Source: Acidobacteriota bacterium
Lineage (GTDB): Bacteria > Acidobacteriota > Thermoanaerobaculia > Thermoanaerobaculales > Thermoanaerobaculaceae
Reading direction: 5' to 3'
DNA: 40,409 bases
Assembly (NCBI GenBank): GCA_004298115.1
Contig: SCRJ01000146.1
Coordinates: 1-40,409, forward strand
Of the stretch, positions 17,011 to 24,767 are shown in pieces. The notes under the pieces were generated by a model, which was not told the origin of the DNA, searched no databases, and saw nothing but the letters and a program-made list of their open reading frames with translations. The translations under genes were made by a program, and so were the position numbers. How positions within the stretch are numbered: the stretch's first letter is position 1; each line of letters begins with the position of its first letter.

Positions 17011-17033
17011 GGTACCAGGTACCCGAAAGTTAC
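17011..17033. repeat. palindromic 3'-end element, copy 1
   Basis: GGTACC-A-GGTACC, then five bases, then GTTAC. On the left the match is imperfect (GTAAT with a 6-base gap) and contains the TAA stop of the molybdenum-carrier gene (17001-17003). The stop of the convergent BMC-P gene begins 5 bp to the right. The element therefore fills the whole tail-to-tail gap. Confidence 0.85.
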
Positions 17034-17037
17034 GGAT

Positions 17038-17310
17038 TCAACGGGCGAGGTCGATGGCGTCGATGATGCCGACGACAACGGAGCGGACGGGGGCATCCGG
17101 AGCGTCGAGAACCTGGCGGGCGCCGTTGCCCTCGTCGAGGACCAGCACGCGCTCCCCGGCGCCGGCGCCGACGCTGTCCACCGCGATCAGGTAATCGCCG
17201 GTGAGGTGGCCGTTCGGGTCGATCTTCTCGATGACGAGGAGCTTCCTGGCGTCGTAGAACGGGTGGTTGATCGTCGAGTGGATCTCGCCGCTGACGCGCC
17301 CGAGGATCAT
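17038..17310 (-). CDS. BMC-P (EutN/CcmL-type) pentameric shell protein 1
   Basis: A 90-residue EutN/CcmL-fold protein that caps vertices of a bacterial microcompartment shell. It begins MILGRVSGEIHSTINHPFYDARKLLVIEKID and contains YLIAVDSVGAGAGERVLVLDEGNGAR, the family's central segment with the tight GAG turn, then VVGIIDAIDL at the end. It is the last gene of the BMC operon. Its ATG overlaps the stop of the preceding BMC-P gene by 4 bp. It is one of three BMC-P proteins here. Confidence 0.93.
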   Translation of the reverse strand: MILGRVSGEIHSTINHPFYDARKLLVIEKIDPNGHLTGDYLIAVDSVGAGAGERVLVLDEGNGARQVLDAPDAPVRSVVVGIIDAIDLAR

Positions 17311-17594
17311 GGCGCGGCCTCGCCTTCGGCCAGGTGGAGACCGTCGACGATGCCGACGATGGCGTGGTCCACCGGGACGAAGGAGGGGTCGAGAGCGAGG
17401 GCGGCTTCGCGGCCCCCCTCGTAGTAGACCAGCTCGCCGGGGCCCGCCATCCGGGTACCGTCCGCGGCGACGAGCGGCCGTCCCTTCGGCGCGCCGCGCC
17501 TGTCGAGCGGCTGCAGCAGGAGCATGGGCGTGGCCGCAAGCCCGTCCGCGACCGCACACGGAACGACCACGCCGATCACCCGCCCGAGCAGCAT
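17307..17594 (-). CDS. BMC-P (EutN/CcmL-type) pentameric shell protein 2
   Basis: A 95-residue BMC-P protein starting MLLGRVIGVVVPCAVADGLAA. It keeps the LLLQPLDRRG, PLVAADGTRMAGPGELVYYEGGREAA and HAIVGIVDGLHL segments of the fold, but its central segment (AADGTRMAGPGE) departs from the usual VDxVGAGxGE. It overlaps the upstream BMC-T stop by one base and the downstream BMC-P start by four. It presumably forms distinct vertex pentamers or mixed shells. Confidence 0.9.
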   Translation of the reverse strand: MLLGRVIGVVVPCAVADGLAATPMLLLQPLDRRGAPKGRPLVAADGTRMAGPGELVYYEGGREAALALDPSFVPVDHAIVGIVDGLHLAEGEAAP

Positions 17595-18211
17595 CAGCGC
17601 TCGTCCCCCTCGCCGTCGAGCTCGAGCAGCGCTGCCGAGCCGAAGTGGGAGCCCGCACCGACCTGGTCGGCGAGCGCCTCGTGCGGGGCGGGGATGATCC
17701 TGAAGACCGCCTCGACCCCGGCGTCGCGGAGGAAACCGGCCGCGATCTCCACCGCCGCCTCGACGTCGTGCAGCTCGCCGTGGACGATCGAGAGTCCCTT
17801 CCCCGATAGCCCGGCGTCGGCGAGGCGGAGCTCGACGAGGTCGACCGGCGTGCCTTTGAGCGCCAGCTCCGCGGCCCGGATGTTGGACGAGACCGTCGCG
17901 GTCTCGATGATGGCGAGCGAGCCGGCGCCGACCGGCCGCCGATGGCCGAGGATCGCGTCGTACAGCTGAGCATGGACGTCCGCCAGGAGGACGTGGTCGA
18001 GGAGACTGTCGCCGCCTTGGAGGAGCCCTTCGTGGCACGCTTCCTCGACCGATGCGGTGGTGCCGCCGAGCAGCGTGAGGAAGCGGCCCCGGCTCACCGT
18101 GCCGCACCTGAGGAAGGCGATCGGCGAGCGCTTGAGCATCGCGTCGGTCGCGACGAACCCGACTGCGATATCCCTGAACTCCAGCACCGCGATGGCGGGG
18201 TGTTTCTTCAT
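17594..18211 (-). CDS. BMC-T tandem-domain shell protein 2
   Basis: A 205-residue shell protein with two BMC domains in one chain, which trimerise into a pseudohexamer. Domain 1 is about residues 5-95 (AIAVLEFRDIAVGFVATDAMLK..., then FLTLLGGTTASVEEAC). Domain 2 is about 100-185 (SLAIIETATVSSNIRAAELALKGTPVDLVELRLA..., GKGLSIVHGELHDVEAAVEIA). Such proteins often have a larger, sometimes gated pore for metabolites or cofactors. I use ATG 18211, which overlaps the aldehyde dehydrogenase stop by one base (TGATG); a GTG at 18214 is the alternative. It is distinct in sequence from the other BMC-T at 20358. Confidence 0.88.
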   Translation of the reverse strand: MKKHPAIAVLEFRDIAVGFVATDAMLKRSPIAFLRCGTVSRGRFLTLLGGTTASVEEACHEGLLQGGDSLLDHVLLADVHAQLYDAILGHRRPVGAGSLAIIETATVSSNIRAAELALKGTPVDLVELRLADAGLSGKGLSIVHGELHDVEAAVEIAAGFLRDAGVEAVFRIIPAPHEALADQVGAGSHFGSAALLELDGEGDER

Positions 18212-19650
18212 CACGTGATCCTGAAGTGGTCGACCAGGACGCAGCGGCGCGAGCGTGAGAACGACCGCGGCGAGGTCAGCCCTTCACCGGTGGGGCTCGC
18301 GATCGTGAACGAGCAGCTCCCCTCGCCGTCGAGCCCGAGCCCGGCCTGGGAGCGGCCGTTCTTGACGAAGATGCTGCAGTTGCACTCCTTCGCCATGCGC
18401 GAGAGGTTGTCGAGGTTCTTCGAGTGCATCACGGCGGTGTGGCGGTTGCCGCCTTCGACCTCGACCGCGAGCTCGATGGCGCGGCCGGCGTTGGGCACGC
18501 GGCAGACCGGCAGGATCGGCATCATCTGCTCGGTCCACAGCAGTGGGTGGCCCTCTTCCACCTCGACGATGCCCAGGCGCGTGGCGGGTGGCACGGTCAT
18601 GCCGAGCTTGGCCAGGATGACGTCGGCGTTCTTGCCGATCAGGTCGCGGTTGATCTCGGCGTGGCGGCGCGGCCCGTTCATCCTCGTGAAGACCACCTGC
18701 TCGAGCGCGGCCAGGCGGTGGCGGTCGATGAGCACCGCGCCGCTTCGGGTCATCGCCTTGATCAGGCCGTCGGCCACCATGTCGACGCAGATGACTTCCT
18801 TCTCGTCGACGCAGATGATGTTGTTGTCGGTCGAGGCCCCCGCCACGATGTCGCGCCCCGCCTTGTCGATGTTGGCGGTCTCGTCCACCACCACCGGCGG
18901 GTTCCCGGGACCGGCGCAGATCGCGCGCTTGCCCGAGGTCATGGCGGCCTTCACCACCGCGCCTCCGCCGGTGACGACGACGAGCCGCACGGCCGGGTGG
19001 CGCATGAGCTCCTGCGCGCTCTCGATGGTGGGGTTCGCGACGCAGGTGACGACGTTGGGCGGGCCGCCGGCGGCGCCGATCGCGGCGTTGAGCAGCGCCA
19101 CGGTCTGCAGCGAGCAGTTGCGGGCGGCGGGGTGGACGTTGAAGACGACCGTGTTGCCGGCCGCGAGCATGCCGATCGCGTTGCAGATGATCGTCGACGT
19201 CGGGTTGGTGCAGGGAGTGATCGCGCCGATCACGCCGAACGGCGCCGGCTCCGACAGCGTGAGGCCGTGGTCGCCGGTGACGGCCACCGGCGCCAAGTCC
19301 TCGATGCCCGGCGTCTTCTCGGCGACCAGGCGGTTCTTGACGACCTTGTCCTCGGCGCGGCCGAACCCGGTCTCCTCCCACGCCGCCCGGGCGAGGGCTT
19401 CGGAGCTCGTGAGCATGCTCGCGCGGATCGCGGCGATGATCCGGGCCCGGACGGCCAGCGGCAGCGCCACGAACGCCGGCTGCGCGGCGGTCGCGGCCTG
19501 CACGGCCTCGCCCACGGTCGCAAAGGCGCCGAGAGCGTCGGCGGCAGGAGTCGCGGTGCGGGCGCCGGCGTCGCCGCCCCGCTGCAGATCCGCGGCGATC
19601 CTGCGGGCGATCGCTTCGACGTCCTGCTCGGAAAGCCTGGTCGTGCTCAT
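18211..19650 (-). CDS. BMC-associated CoA-acylating aldehyde dehydrogenase (EutE/PduP-like)
   Basis: A 479-residue aldehyde dehydrogenase that oxidises an aldehyde, here most likely acetaldehyde from DeoC, to acyl-CoA with NAD+. The catalytic Cys280 lies in [37 protein letters not shown] and the [12 protein letters not shown] nucleotide loop match the EutE/PduP branch. The N-terminal stretch at residues 7-24 ([18 protein letters not shown]) is an amphipathic helix joined by a Gly/Ala/Thr-rich linker to the enzyme, the usual form of a BMC encapsulation peptide. It overlaps its neighbours on both sides. No PduL/EutD phosphotransacylase or alcohol dehydrogenase lies nearby to recycle CoA and NADH. 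Confidence 0.93.
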   Translation of the reverse strand: MSTTRLSEQDVEAIARRIAADLQRGGDAGARTATPAADALGAFATVGEAVQAATAAQPAFVALPLAVRARIIAAIRASMLTSSEALARAAWEETGFGRAEDKVVKNRLVAEKTPGIEDLAPVAVTGDHGLTLSEPAPFGVIGAITPCTNPTSTIICNAIGMLAAGNTVVFNVHPAARNCSLQTVALLNAAIGAAGGPPNVVTCVANPTIESAQELMRHPAVRLVVVTGGGAVVKAAMTSGKRAICAGPGNPPVVVDETANIDKAGRDIVAGASTDNNIICVDEKEVICVDMVADGLIKAMTRSGAVLIDRHRLAALEQVVFTRMNGPRRHAEINRDLIGKNADVILAKLGMTVPPATRLGIVEVEEGHPLLWTEQMMPILPVCRVPNAGRAIELAVEVEGGNRHTAVMHSKNLDNLSRMAKECNCSIFVKNGRSQAGLGLDGEGSCSFTIASPTGEGLTSPRSFSRSRRCVLVDHFRIT

Positions 19651-19934
19651 TTCTTGTACTTCGTCTCCCCGGCCACGGCCCAGGAGTCCACGATCGCCAT
19701 CACCACGGCGTCCACCGGTCGCTTGTCGGTGACGCGGGTCTGGCGGGCCGAGCTTCCCGAAGCGACGAGGACGAACTCCTCCGGGCCGGCGCCGACGGCG
19801 TCGGCGGCCACGAGGAACGCGCCGGTCTCGCGACCTTCCTCGTCCACGCCACGGACGAGCAGGAGCTTGAGCCCCTCGAGGCTCTTCTCCTTCTGGCTGG
19901 CCACCACGGTTCCAACCACCTTGGCGAGCTGCAT
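19647..19934 (-). CDS. BMC-P (EutN/CcmL-type) pentameric shell protein 3
   Basis: A 95-residue EutN/CcmL protein starting [31 protein letters not shown], the most canonical of the three BMC-P proteins. [25 protein letters not shown] is the standard central segment, and [14 protein letters not shown] follows. ATG 19934 is chosen because the fold starts there; longer in-frame extensions are Arg-rich non-coding sequence. Its stop overlaps the aldehyde dehydrogenase start by 4 bp. Confidence 0.94.
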   Translation of the reverse strand: MQLAKVVGTVVASQKEKSLEGLKLLLVRGVDEEGRETGAFLVAADAVGAGPEEFVLVASGSSARQTRVTDKRPVDAVVMAIVDSWAVAGETKYKK

Positions 19935-19993
19935 GGGCGTGCCTCTCCGGGCCGCGCCTCCGGGCCGTCGCGAGGGCCGCCCGGAGCGGGTCG

Positions 19994-20302
19994 CTACTTC
20001 TTGTTGACCGCAGCCTTCGCCGCCGCCTGCTGGCCGAGCGGCAGCACGGCGTCGACGTTGACGTGCGGGCGGGCGATCACGTGCACGGCCACCACCTCGC
20101 CGACCCGGCCGGCAGCCACCTGGCCGGCCTCGCACGCCGCCTTCACCGCCGCGACGTCGCCCCTGACGATGATCGTCGTGTAGCCGCCGCCGGTCTTCTC
20201 GTAGGTCACCAGCTCCACCTTGGCGGCCTTCACGGCTGCGTCCGCGGCCTCGACTACGGCCGGAAAGGACCTCGTCTCGATCATACCCAGCGCTTCCGTC
20301 AT
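19994..20302 (-). CDS. BMC-H hexameric shell protein
   Basis: A 102-residue single-BMC-domain protein that tiles shell facets as hexamers. It begins [31 protein letters not shown] and has the pore-lining segment [23 protein letters not shown], close to the typical K-x-G-S/G-G motif, with GGG at the pore. [14 protein letters not shown] is the usual C-terminal strand. It is the only BMC-H in the locus, so it should be the main facet protein. A GGAGG ribosome-binding site lies 7 bp before the ATG. Confidence 0.96.
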   Translation of the reverse strand: MTEALGMIETRSFPAVVEAADAAVKAAKVELVTYEKTGGGYTTIIVRGDVAAVKAACEAGQVAAGRVGEVVAVHVIARPHVNVDAVLPLGQQAAAKAAVNKK

Positions 20303-20357
20303 TTCTCTGCCTCCTTGCTCCGGCGCTCCCCGGGGAGCGCGGCGATCGGTTCGTCCG

Positions 20358-20990
20358 TCAGGCGCCGCCGATCCGGGCCTCGCGGCCGCGGATGTCGGCG
20401 ATCGCCTGCTCCGCGGCGCGGTAGCCGACGTCGATGTCGCGCTCCTCCCCGCCGAGGTACACCCTGCCGAAACTCCCGAACGCGCGCACCTCGAGAATAT
20501 TGATGTTGGCGGCCTTCTCCGCCTCGTTGGCCGCGATCGCGGCGTACCCCGCCGGCGCGACTTCCAGCACGTACAGCGTGTGCCCGGGGAGGATCATGTC
20601 GCCGTGGCGCGTCCGGTTGATGAGCTGCGTGTGGTACGGGGAGATGTTGCGGATCACCTGGCTCGACACCAGCTGGGGCTTGATCCGATCCTCCTCCTTC
20701 AGGTCGAGGGCCTCGAGGATCGCACGCCCCGCCTGGCGAACGTCGGCCTGGGAGTCGGAGTGGATCTCGAGCATGCCGTAGAGGCGCTCGATGATCAGCA
20801 TGCCGGGTCTGACGTCGGTGGCCTTGAGGGCCACGTCCGTGACCCGCATGATCTCCATCCCGGGTGCGATCTCGACGAACAGCGAGGCCTGCCCCGGGGT
20901 GGGGAGGAAGCCCTGCGCGACGGTGCCCAGGAACGAGGCGTACTGCGGCTGCAAGCTGTCGAGGAAGACGTAGCAACGGAGCTCGGCCAT
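20358..20990 (-). CDS. BMC-T tandem-domain shell protein 1
   Basis: A 210-residue protein with two BMC domains: about residues 3-95 ([39 protein letters not shown]..., [21 protein letters not shown]) and 105-205 ([44 protein letters not shown]..., [26 protein letters not shown]). It forms trimeric pseudohexamers. From memory it resembles the BMC-T proteins of the Haliangium ochraceum shell, some of which stack as double layers; this needs an alignment. It starts 4 bp after the RpiB-DeoC stop. Confidence 0.9.
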   Translation of the reverse strand: MAELRCYVFLDSLQPQYASFLGTVAQGFLPTPGQASLFVEIAPGMEIMRVTDVALKATDVRPGMLIIERLYGMLEIHSDSQADVRQAGRAILEALDLKEEDRIKPQLVSSQVIRNISPYHTQLINRTRHGDMILPGHTLYVLEVAPAGYAAIAANEAEKAANINILEVRAFGSFGRVYLGGEERDIDVGYRAAEQAIADIRGREARIGGA

Positions 20991-20994
20991 CGGG

Positions 20995-22248
20995 TCATCC
21001 CTTCCGCGCAGCGAGCGCCTGCGCCTCTTCCATGATCTGCACGCTGCTGCTGCATCCGACCCGCGTCGCTCCCGCCCGGATCATCCTGACGACGTCCGCA
21101 TAGGTGCGGATGCCGCCCGAGGCCTTGACGCCGAGCTTGCGGGGCGCCACGGTGCGGGCCATCAGCTCGATGTCCTCCACGGTGGCGCCGCCCTTGGAGA
21201 AACCGGTGGAGGTCTTCACGAAGTCGGCGCCGGCCTTCATCGCCAGCTCGCAGCCGCGGACCTTCTCGGGGTCGGTCAAGAGCGCGGTCTCGAGGATCAC
21301 CTTGCAGGCCGCGCGCCCCTCCTTGCACGCCTCCACCACGCCCCGGATGTCGCGGCGCACGAGATCGTCGTCGCCACCCTTGAGGGCGCCGATGTTGACG
21401 ACCATGTCGATCTCGCGGGCGCCCTCGCGGAGAGCGCGCCGCGCTTCGAGAGCCTTGATCTCCGGCGGCTGGGCGCCGAGCGGGAAGCCGACGACGCAGC
21501 ACACCTTGACCGGCGAGTCGCGCAGGGCCATCTTGCAGCGCTGCACGTACGACGGGTTGACGCACACCGAGAAGAACCCGAACCGACGCGCCTCGTCGCA
21601 CAGCTTCTGGACGTCGCTGTCGGTCGCCTCCGGTTTCAGCAGGGTGTGGTCGATGAGTTTGGCGAGTTCACCCGGCGGGATCGCCGGCGCCTGCCCGTCG
21701 GAGGGTGCGGCCTGGCCGAGCAGTTCCTTGACCCTGCGGGTGATGCGCGCGATGTCGCCGTCGCCGACCGCCGTATCGGCGGGTGCGGACGCCAGCGCGG
21801 TGCGTTCGATCTCTTTGATCATGCGGACCCGGTTGCGGTGGCGCTCCGCCGTGCAACTCGCTTGCAGGAACGCGTCGACGACCGCCTTCGCGGTCGCGAC
21901 GTCCACCTGCGAGGCGCCGAGGGCGAGGACGTTGGCGTCGTTGTGCTCGCGAGCGCTGCGGGCCAGGGCCGCGGTGTGGCACGCGGCCGCCAGCACCCCG
22001 GGCACCTTGTTGGCCGCCATCGCGGAGCCGATGCCCGCGCCGTCGACGACGACGCCGAAATCGCACCGTCCCGACGCGACCAGCCGCGCCACGGCCTCGG
22101 CGAAGCGGGGGTAGTCCACGGCCCCGGTTCCGCTGGTTCCGCAGTCCTCGACCGTGTGGCCGAGACCGGCGAGATGCTCCAGGAGTTGTTGCTTGAGCTC
22201 GAAGCCGCCGTGATCCGCGCCCAGCGCGATTTTCAGGTGCTGCGCCAT
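20995..22248 (-). CDS. RpiB-DeoC fusion: sugar-phosphate isomerase plus deoxyribose-phosphate aldolase
   Basis: A 417-residue fusion, first gene of the BMC operon. Residues 1-145 are an RpiB/LacAB isomerase domain ([27 protein letters not shown]). The usual catalytic Cys of the ICGTGIG motif is Asp69 here ([15 protein letters not shown]). Residues about 193-417 are DeoC, which cleaves 2-deoxyribose 5-phosphate to acetaldehyde and glyceraldehyde 3-phosphate: the Asp of EIDMV, the Schiff-base Lys of FVKTSTGF and the second Lys of VKASGGIRT are present. The linker holds [16 protein letters not shown] (about 164-179), an amphipathic helix like a BMC encapsulation peptide. The ATG at 22248 is fixed by the RpiB N-terminus; a TATCAT box precedes it without a ribosome-binding site. 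Confidence 0.93.
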   Translation of the reverse strand: MAQHLKIALGADHGGFELKQQLLEHLAGLGHTVEDCGTSGTGAVDYPRFAEAVARLVASGRCDFGVVVDGAGIGSAMAANKVPGVLAAACHTAALARSAREHNDANVLALGASQVDVATAKAVVDAFLQASCTAERHRNRVRMIKEIERTALASAPADTAVGDGDIARITRRVKELLGQAAPSDGQAPAIPPGELAKLIDHTLLKPEATDSDVQKLCDEARRFGFFSVCVNPSYVQRCKMALRDSPVKVCCVVGFPLGAQPPEIKALEARRALREGAREIDMVVNIGALKGGDDDLVRRDIRGVVEACKEGRAACKVILETALLTDPEKVRGCELAMKAGADFVKTSTGFSKGGATVEDIELMARTVAPRKLGVKASGGIRTYADVVRMIRAGATRVGCSSSVQIMEEAQALAARKG

Positions 22249-22254
22249 TGGGGG

Positions 22255-22260
22255 ATGATA
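22255..22260 (-). promoter_or_regulatory. -10-like box TATCAT before the BMC operon
   Basis: On the minus strand TATCAT is followed by CCCCCA and then the ATG at 22248. There is no Shine-Dalgarno sequence, so the operon's first gene may be read from a leaderless mRNA. The spacing is 6 nt. No good -35 box is visible 17 bp upstream. Confidence 0.45.
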
Positions 22261-22300
22261 CAACGGTTTGCGGAGTTTGTGGGCGGGCGTCGAGCGGGCG

Positions 22301-22355
22301 GAAAAGCGAGAGCCCGTGCGCCGAAGGAGGACATCCGCCTCCGGGGCACGGGCTC
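22301..22355 (-). terminator. terminator of the TonB/ExbBD operon
   Basis: The 10-bp arms GAGCCCGTGC (22310-22319) and GCACGGGCTC (22346-22355) form a perfect outer stem, with an inner GGAGG/CCTCC pairing. On the minus strand the stem is followed by TCGCTTTTC (T-run at 22302-22305). It lies 20 bp after the last ExbD stop and upstream of the BMC operon start, so it separates the two operons. Confidence 0.75.
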
Positions 22356-22375
22356 GAAACCTGTCGGGCCGGACG

Positions 22376-22819
22376 TTACTTGGGCGCTTCGCCCGAGGTG
22401 GCTGTCGGGTTGATGTCGTCGAGAACGATGCCGAGGTTCTTGGCGCCGTGGTCGTTGCACATATCCATGAAGCGGGCCACCTTGTCGTACAAGAGGTTGC
22501 CGTCGGCCGCAAAGAACACGACCTTGTTCTCGCGGCCCTTGGTGATCTCCTCGAGCTTGTTGAGGAAGTCCCTCTCGGTGTACTGCTCCTTGTTGATGAA
22601 CATACCGCCGTCCTCGCTGAGGCGGACGACGATCTGGTCGAGGTTGGTCGGGGGCGGAGTGTTCGTCACCTGCTTCGGCGGGACCTTGGTCTCGTACCCG
22701 CGCTGGAGCAACGGCGTGACGACCATGAAGATGATGAGGAGCACCAGCACCACGTCCACGAGAGGCGTGATGTTGATGTCACTCTTCATGTCCCCCATCT
22801 TGCCGCCGGTCATTGCCAT
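22376..22819 (-). CDS. ExbD/TolR-family biopolymer transport protein, second copy
   Basis: A 147-residue ExbD/TolR protein with one N-terminal helix (VDVVLVLLIIFMVVTPLL) preceded by MKSDINITPLVDV, which holds the proton-path Asp, and a periplasmic domain. It works with ExbB and TonB to use the proton gradient for outer-membrane transport. A GGAGAAACGCC ribosome-binding site precedes the ATG. It is the last gene of a five-gene operon; its periplasmic domain differs clearly from that of the ExbD just upstream. Confidence 0.93.
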   Translation of the reverse strand: MAMTGGKMGDMKSDINITPLVDVVLVLLIIFMVVTPLLQRGYETKVPPKQVTNTPPPTNLDQIVVRLSEDGGMFINKEQYTERDFLNKLEEITKGRENKVVFFAADGNLLYDKVARFMDMCNDHGAKNLGIVLDDINPTATSGEAPK

Positions 22820-22859
22820 GGCGTTTCTCCTTCAGACGAAAGCGGGCGCGCCGCGAGCG

Positions 22860-23309
22860 TCAGCTCGCCCCTTTCTTCATTGTGATGAGGCCGACCTTGC
22901 TGAAACCGGCATCGTTGAGGGCCTTCATCACCTCGCGGACGTCCTTGTACTTGAGCCGGCGGTCCGCCTTGATGACGACCTCCTTTTGGGGGTCGGCCTT
23001 CAACATCTCGTCCATCCGCCTGATCAGCTCGGCACGGGTCGGAATCCAGTCCTGGCCGATGAACATCTTGCCGTCTTCCTGGATCGCCACCTTGACCTGC
23101 TTCTGGCCCTCGGGGTACTTGTCGGGGTTGTTCGTCTCGGGCAGCAACACAGGCACGCCGGACTGCAACAGCGGTGTGACCACCATGAAGATGATCAACA
23201 GCACCAGGCAGACGTCGACCAGAGGCGTGACGTTGATGTCGGACTTCACGTCACCCGAACCGATCGCGGTCAGCTTGCTGTGATCAGCGTGCCGCCGAGC
23301 CGATTGCAT
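22860..23309 (-). CDS. ExbD/TolR-family biopolymer transport protein, first copy
   Basis: A 149-residue ExbD/TolR protein: cytosolic N-terminus, VKSDINVTPLVDVCLVLLIIFMVV helix with the conserved Asp, then a periplasmic domain (VKVAIQEDGKMFIGQDWIPTRAELIRRM; EVVIKADRRLKYKDVREVMKAL). It overlaps the 3' end of exbB by 26 bp, so the two are coupled. Two unlike ExbD proteins behind one ExbB suggest a hetero-oligomeric stator or two TonB partners. Confidence 0.93.
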   Translation of the reverse strand: MQSARRHADHSKLTAIGSGDVKSDINVTPLVDVCLVLLIIFMVVTPLLQSGVPVLLPETNNPDKYPEGQKQVKVAIQEDGKMFIGQDWIPTRAELIRRMDEMLKADPQKEVVIKADRRLKYKDVREVMKALNDAGFSKVGLITMKKGAS

Positions 23310-23982
23310 CGCTTCCTCCGTGCTTCTTGATGAAGAAGTCGACCAGCTCCGAAGAGGAGTTCGCCATCTCGACCTGGAAGCGCTCCACCTGGTTCAGGAA
23401 GTAGTTGTACAGCCACACGGCCGGGATGGCGACGAACAGGCCCATCGCGGTGGTGACAAGGGCCTCGGCGATGCCGGCGGAAACCGCGCCCAGACCGCCC
23501 GACCCGGTGATGGCCATGCCGCGGAACGCGTTGATGATGCCGACCACGGTCCCGAACAGGCCGATGAACGGCGCGGTGGCGCCGATCGTGGCGAGGCCGC
23601 CGAGGCCGCGCTTGAGGTCGGCGGTGGTCATCAGCGTGGCGCGCTCGATCGCGCGGCGAGCCGCCTCGATGACGTCGTAGCCGGTCAGCGGGCTGTTCTG
23701 CTCCTCGACCATGAACTCCAACAGGCCGGCCGCGACGACCTTGGCCAGATGGCTGTTCTTGAACTTCTTCGAGGCCGCGACTGCTTCCTGCGGGCGGTCC
23801 TGCTTGAGGTACTGGGTGGTCAACAGGGCGAACTGCAGCGACTGCTGCTTCGCCGTGCGGTAGCGCCAGTAACGCTCACCGGATAGAGTCAGCGAGTAGA
23901 TCGACAGGATCGCCAAGAGGAGTACCACGGCCTTGGCAATGAAGCCCATCGACGTCCACAGTCCTACGAGTCCAAATTCCAT
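23284..23982 (-). CDS. exbB: ExbB/TolQ/MotA-family proton channel protein
   Basis: A 232-residue protein with three membrane helices: about residues 12-35 (FIAKAVVLLLAILSIYSL), 135-160 (GLGGLATIGATAPFIGLFGTVVGIINAF) and 175-200 (EALVTTAMGLFVAIPAVWLYNYF). The GLGGLATIGATAPFIGLFGTV segment is the ExbB/TolQ signature. It forms the inner-membrane ring around ExbD and powers TonB. It lies 45 bp after tonB, with a GAGGAAAG ribosome-binding site. Confidence 0.95.
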   Translation of the reverse strand: MEFGLVGLWTSMGFIAKAVVLLLAILSIYSLTLSGERYWRYRTAKQQSLQFALLTTQYLKQDRPQEAVAASKKFKNSHLAKVVAAGLLEFMVEEQNSPLTGYDVIEAARRAIERATLMTTADLKRGLGGLATIGATAPFIGLFGTVVGIINAFRGMAITGSGGLGAVSAGIAEALVTTAMGLFVAIPAVWLYNYFLNQVERFQVEMANSSSELVDFFIKKHGGSDAIGSAAR

Positions 23983-24027
23983 TACACTTTCCTCCTATCT
24001 CTCTCTAGGCTCTCAAGGCCTGATCGC

Positions 24028-24756
24028 CTATTGCAGGGTGAAGTTTACCGTCACGGTCAGGTACACGCTCACGGCCCTGCCGTTGAGCGTGGCCGGCTTG
24101 TACTTCCACTTCTGGATCGCGGCCGTCGCGGCCTCGGACACGCCCATCGGGAGGCCGCGCAGGATGCGGGCGTCGGTCACGTTGCCCTGTTTGTCGATGA
24201 TCGCCTCGACGATCACGACCCCCTGGACCCGAGCCTTGCGGGCGATCTCGGGGTAGACGGGCTGGACACGGGTGATCAGTTCAGGAGGCACGACCTCGCC
24301 GCCGATGCGGATCGGGGGCTCGTCAACGACGCCGCCCGGGACGCCGCCGACCACGCCGCCCGGGACGCCGCCCGGGATGCCGCCGGCCACGCCGCCCTCG
24401 ACGCCGCCCTCGACGCCGCCCTCGACCCCCTCACTGCCGGCGCCGGACGACTTCTCTGGAACCTTGTCGGGAATCGCCACGGGCTGCACGACCGGGGCCG
24501 AGGCCGGCTGCTGCACCACCGGCTTCGGCACCGCGGCCGCCGGCTTCGGCGGCGGTGGCGGTGGTGGCGGCGGCGGCGGGGCCTGGTAGAAGCTCACCTG
24601 GATCGGCGGGTCCGCCACCTCGGGGACCGACCACATCTGAGCGACGACATATCCCCCGAGGACGACGACGTGAAGGAGCAGCGCAATCGGCAAGACGGCC
24701 AGGAGTGTCGTGTTCCGCTGCTGCTTCTTCGATGCGATTAGCGTGTTCTCAAACAT
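24028..24756 (-). CDS. tonB: TonB-family energy transducer with poly-Pro and Gly-Val repeat linker
   Basis: A 242-residue TonB protein. One helix (about 19-40, LAVLPIALLLHVVVLGGYVV) anchors it in the inner membrane. A periplasmic linker follows with 11 consecutive prolines (60-70), a Pro/Val/Ala stretch, then a low-complexity block of EGGV, AGGI, PGGV and VGGV tetrads (about 106-142). The C-terminal TonB domain is about 165-242: RVQPVYPEIARKARVQGVVIVEAIIDKQGNVTDARIL, with the conserved WKYKPATLNG. The linker would span the periplasm. ATG 24756 is chosen because the protein starts just before the anchor; longer frames are non-coding. It begins 11 bp after the TPR gene stop. Confidence 0.94.
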   Translation of the reverse strand: MFENTLIASKKQQRNTTLLAVLPIALLLHVVVLGGYVVAQMWSVPEVADPPIQVSFYQAPPPPPPPPPPPKPAAAVPKPVVQQPASAPVVQPVAIPDKVPEKSSGAGSEGVEGGVEGGVEGGVAGGIPGGVPGGVVGGVPGGVVDEPPIRIGGEVVPPELITRVQPVYPEIARKARVQGVVIVEAIIDKQGNVTDARILRGLPMGVSEAATAAIQKWKYKPATLNGRAVSVYLTVTVNFTLQ

Positions 24757-24767
24757 GGCTCCCCCGC

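Larger units (their letters stand above)
17038..22248 (-). other. bacterial microcompartment operon, sugar-phosphate-utilization type
   Basis: Eight minus-strand genes: RpiB-DeoC, BMC-T, BMC-H, BMC-P, aldehyde dehydrogenase, BMC-T, BMC-P, BMC-P. The last five overlap by 1-4 bp; the first gaps are 4, 55 and 59 bp. DeoC plus RpiB is the marker pair of BMC loci classed as sugar phosphate utilizing. The expected core chemistry is deoxyribose 5-phosphate to acetaldehyde to acetyl-CoA within the shell. A palindromic repeat closes the operon at 17011-17033. Confidence 0.88.

Noticed and set aside
17011-17033. Operator or transcription-factor site for the BMC operon
   Set aside because: It lies at the 3' end of the operon, and the same element sits at three other gene ends.
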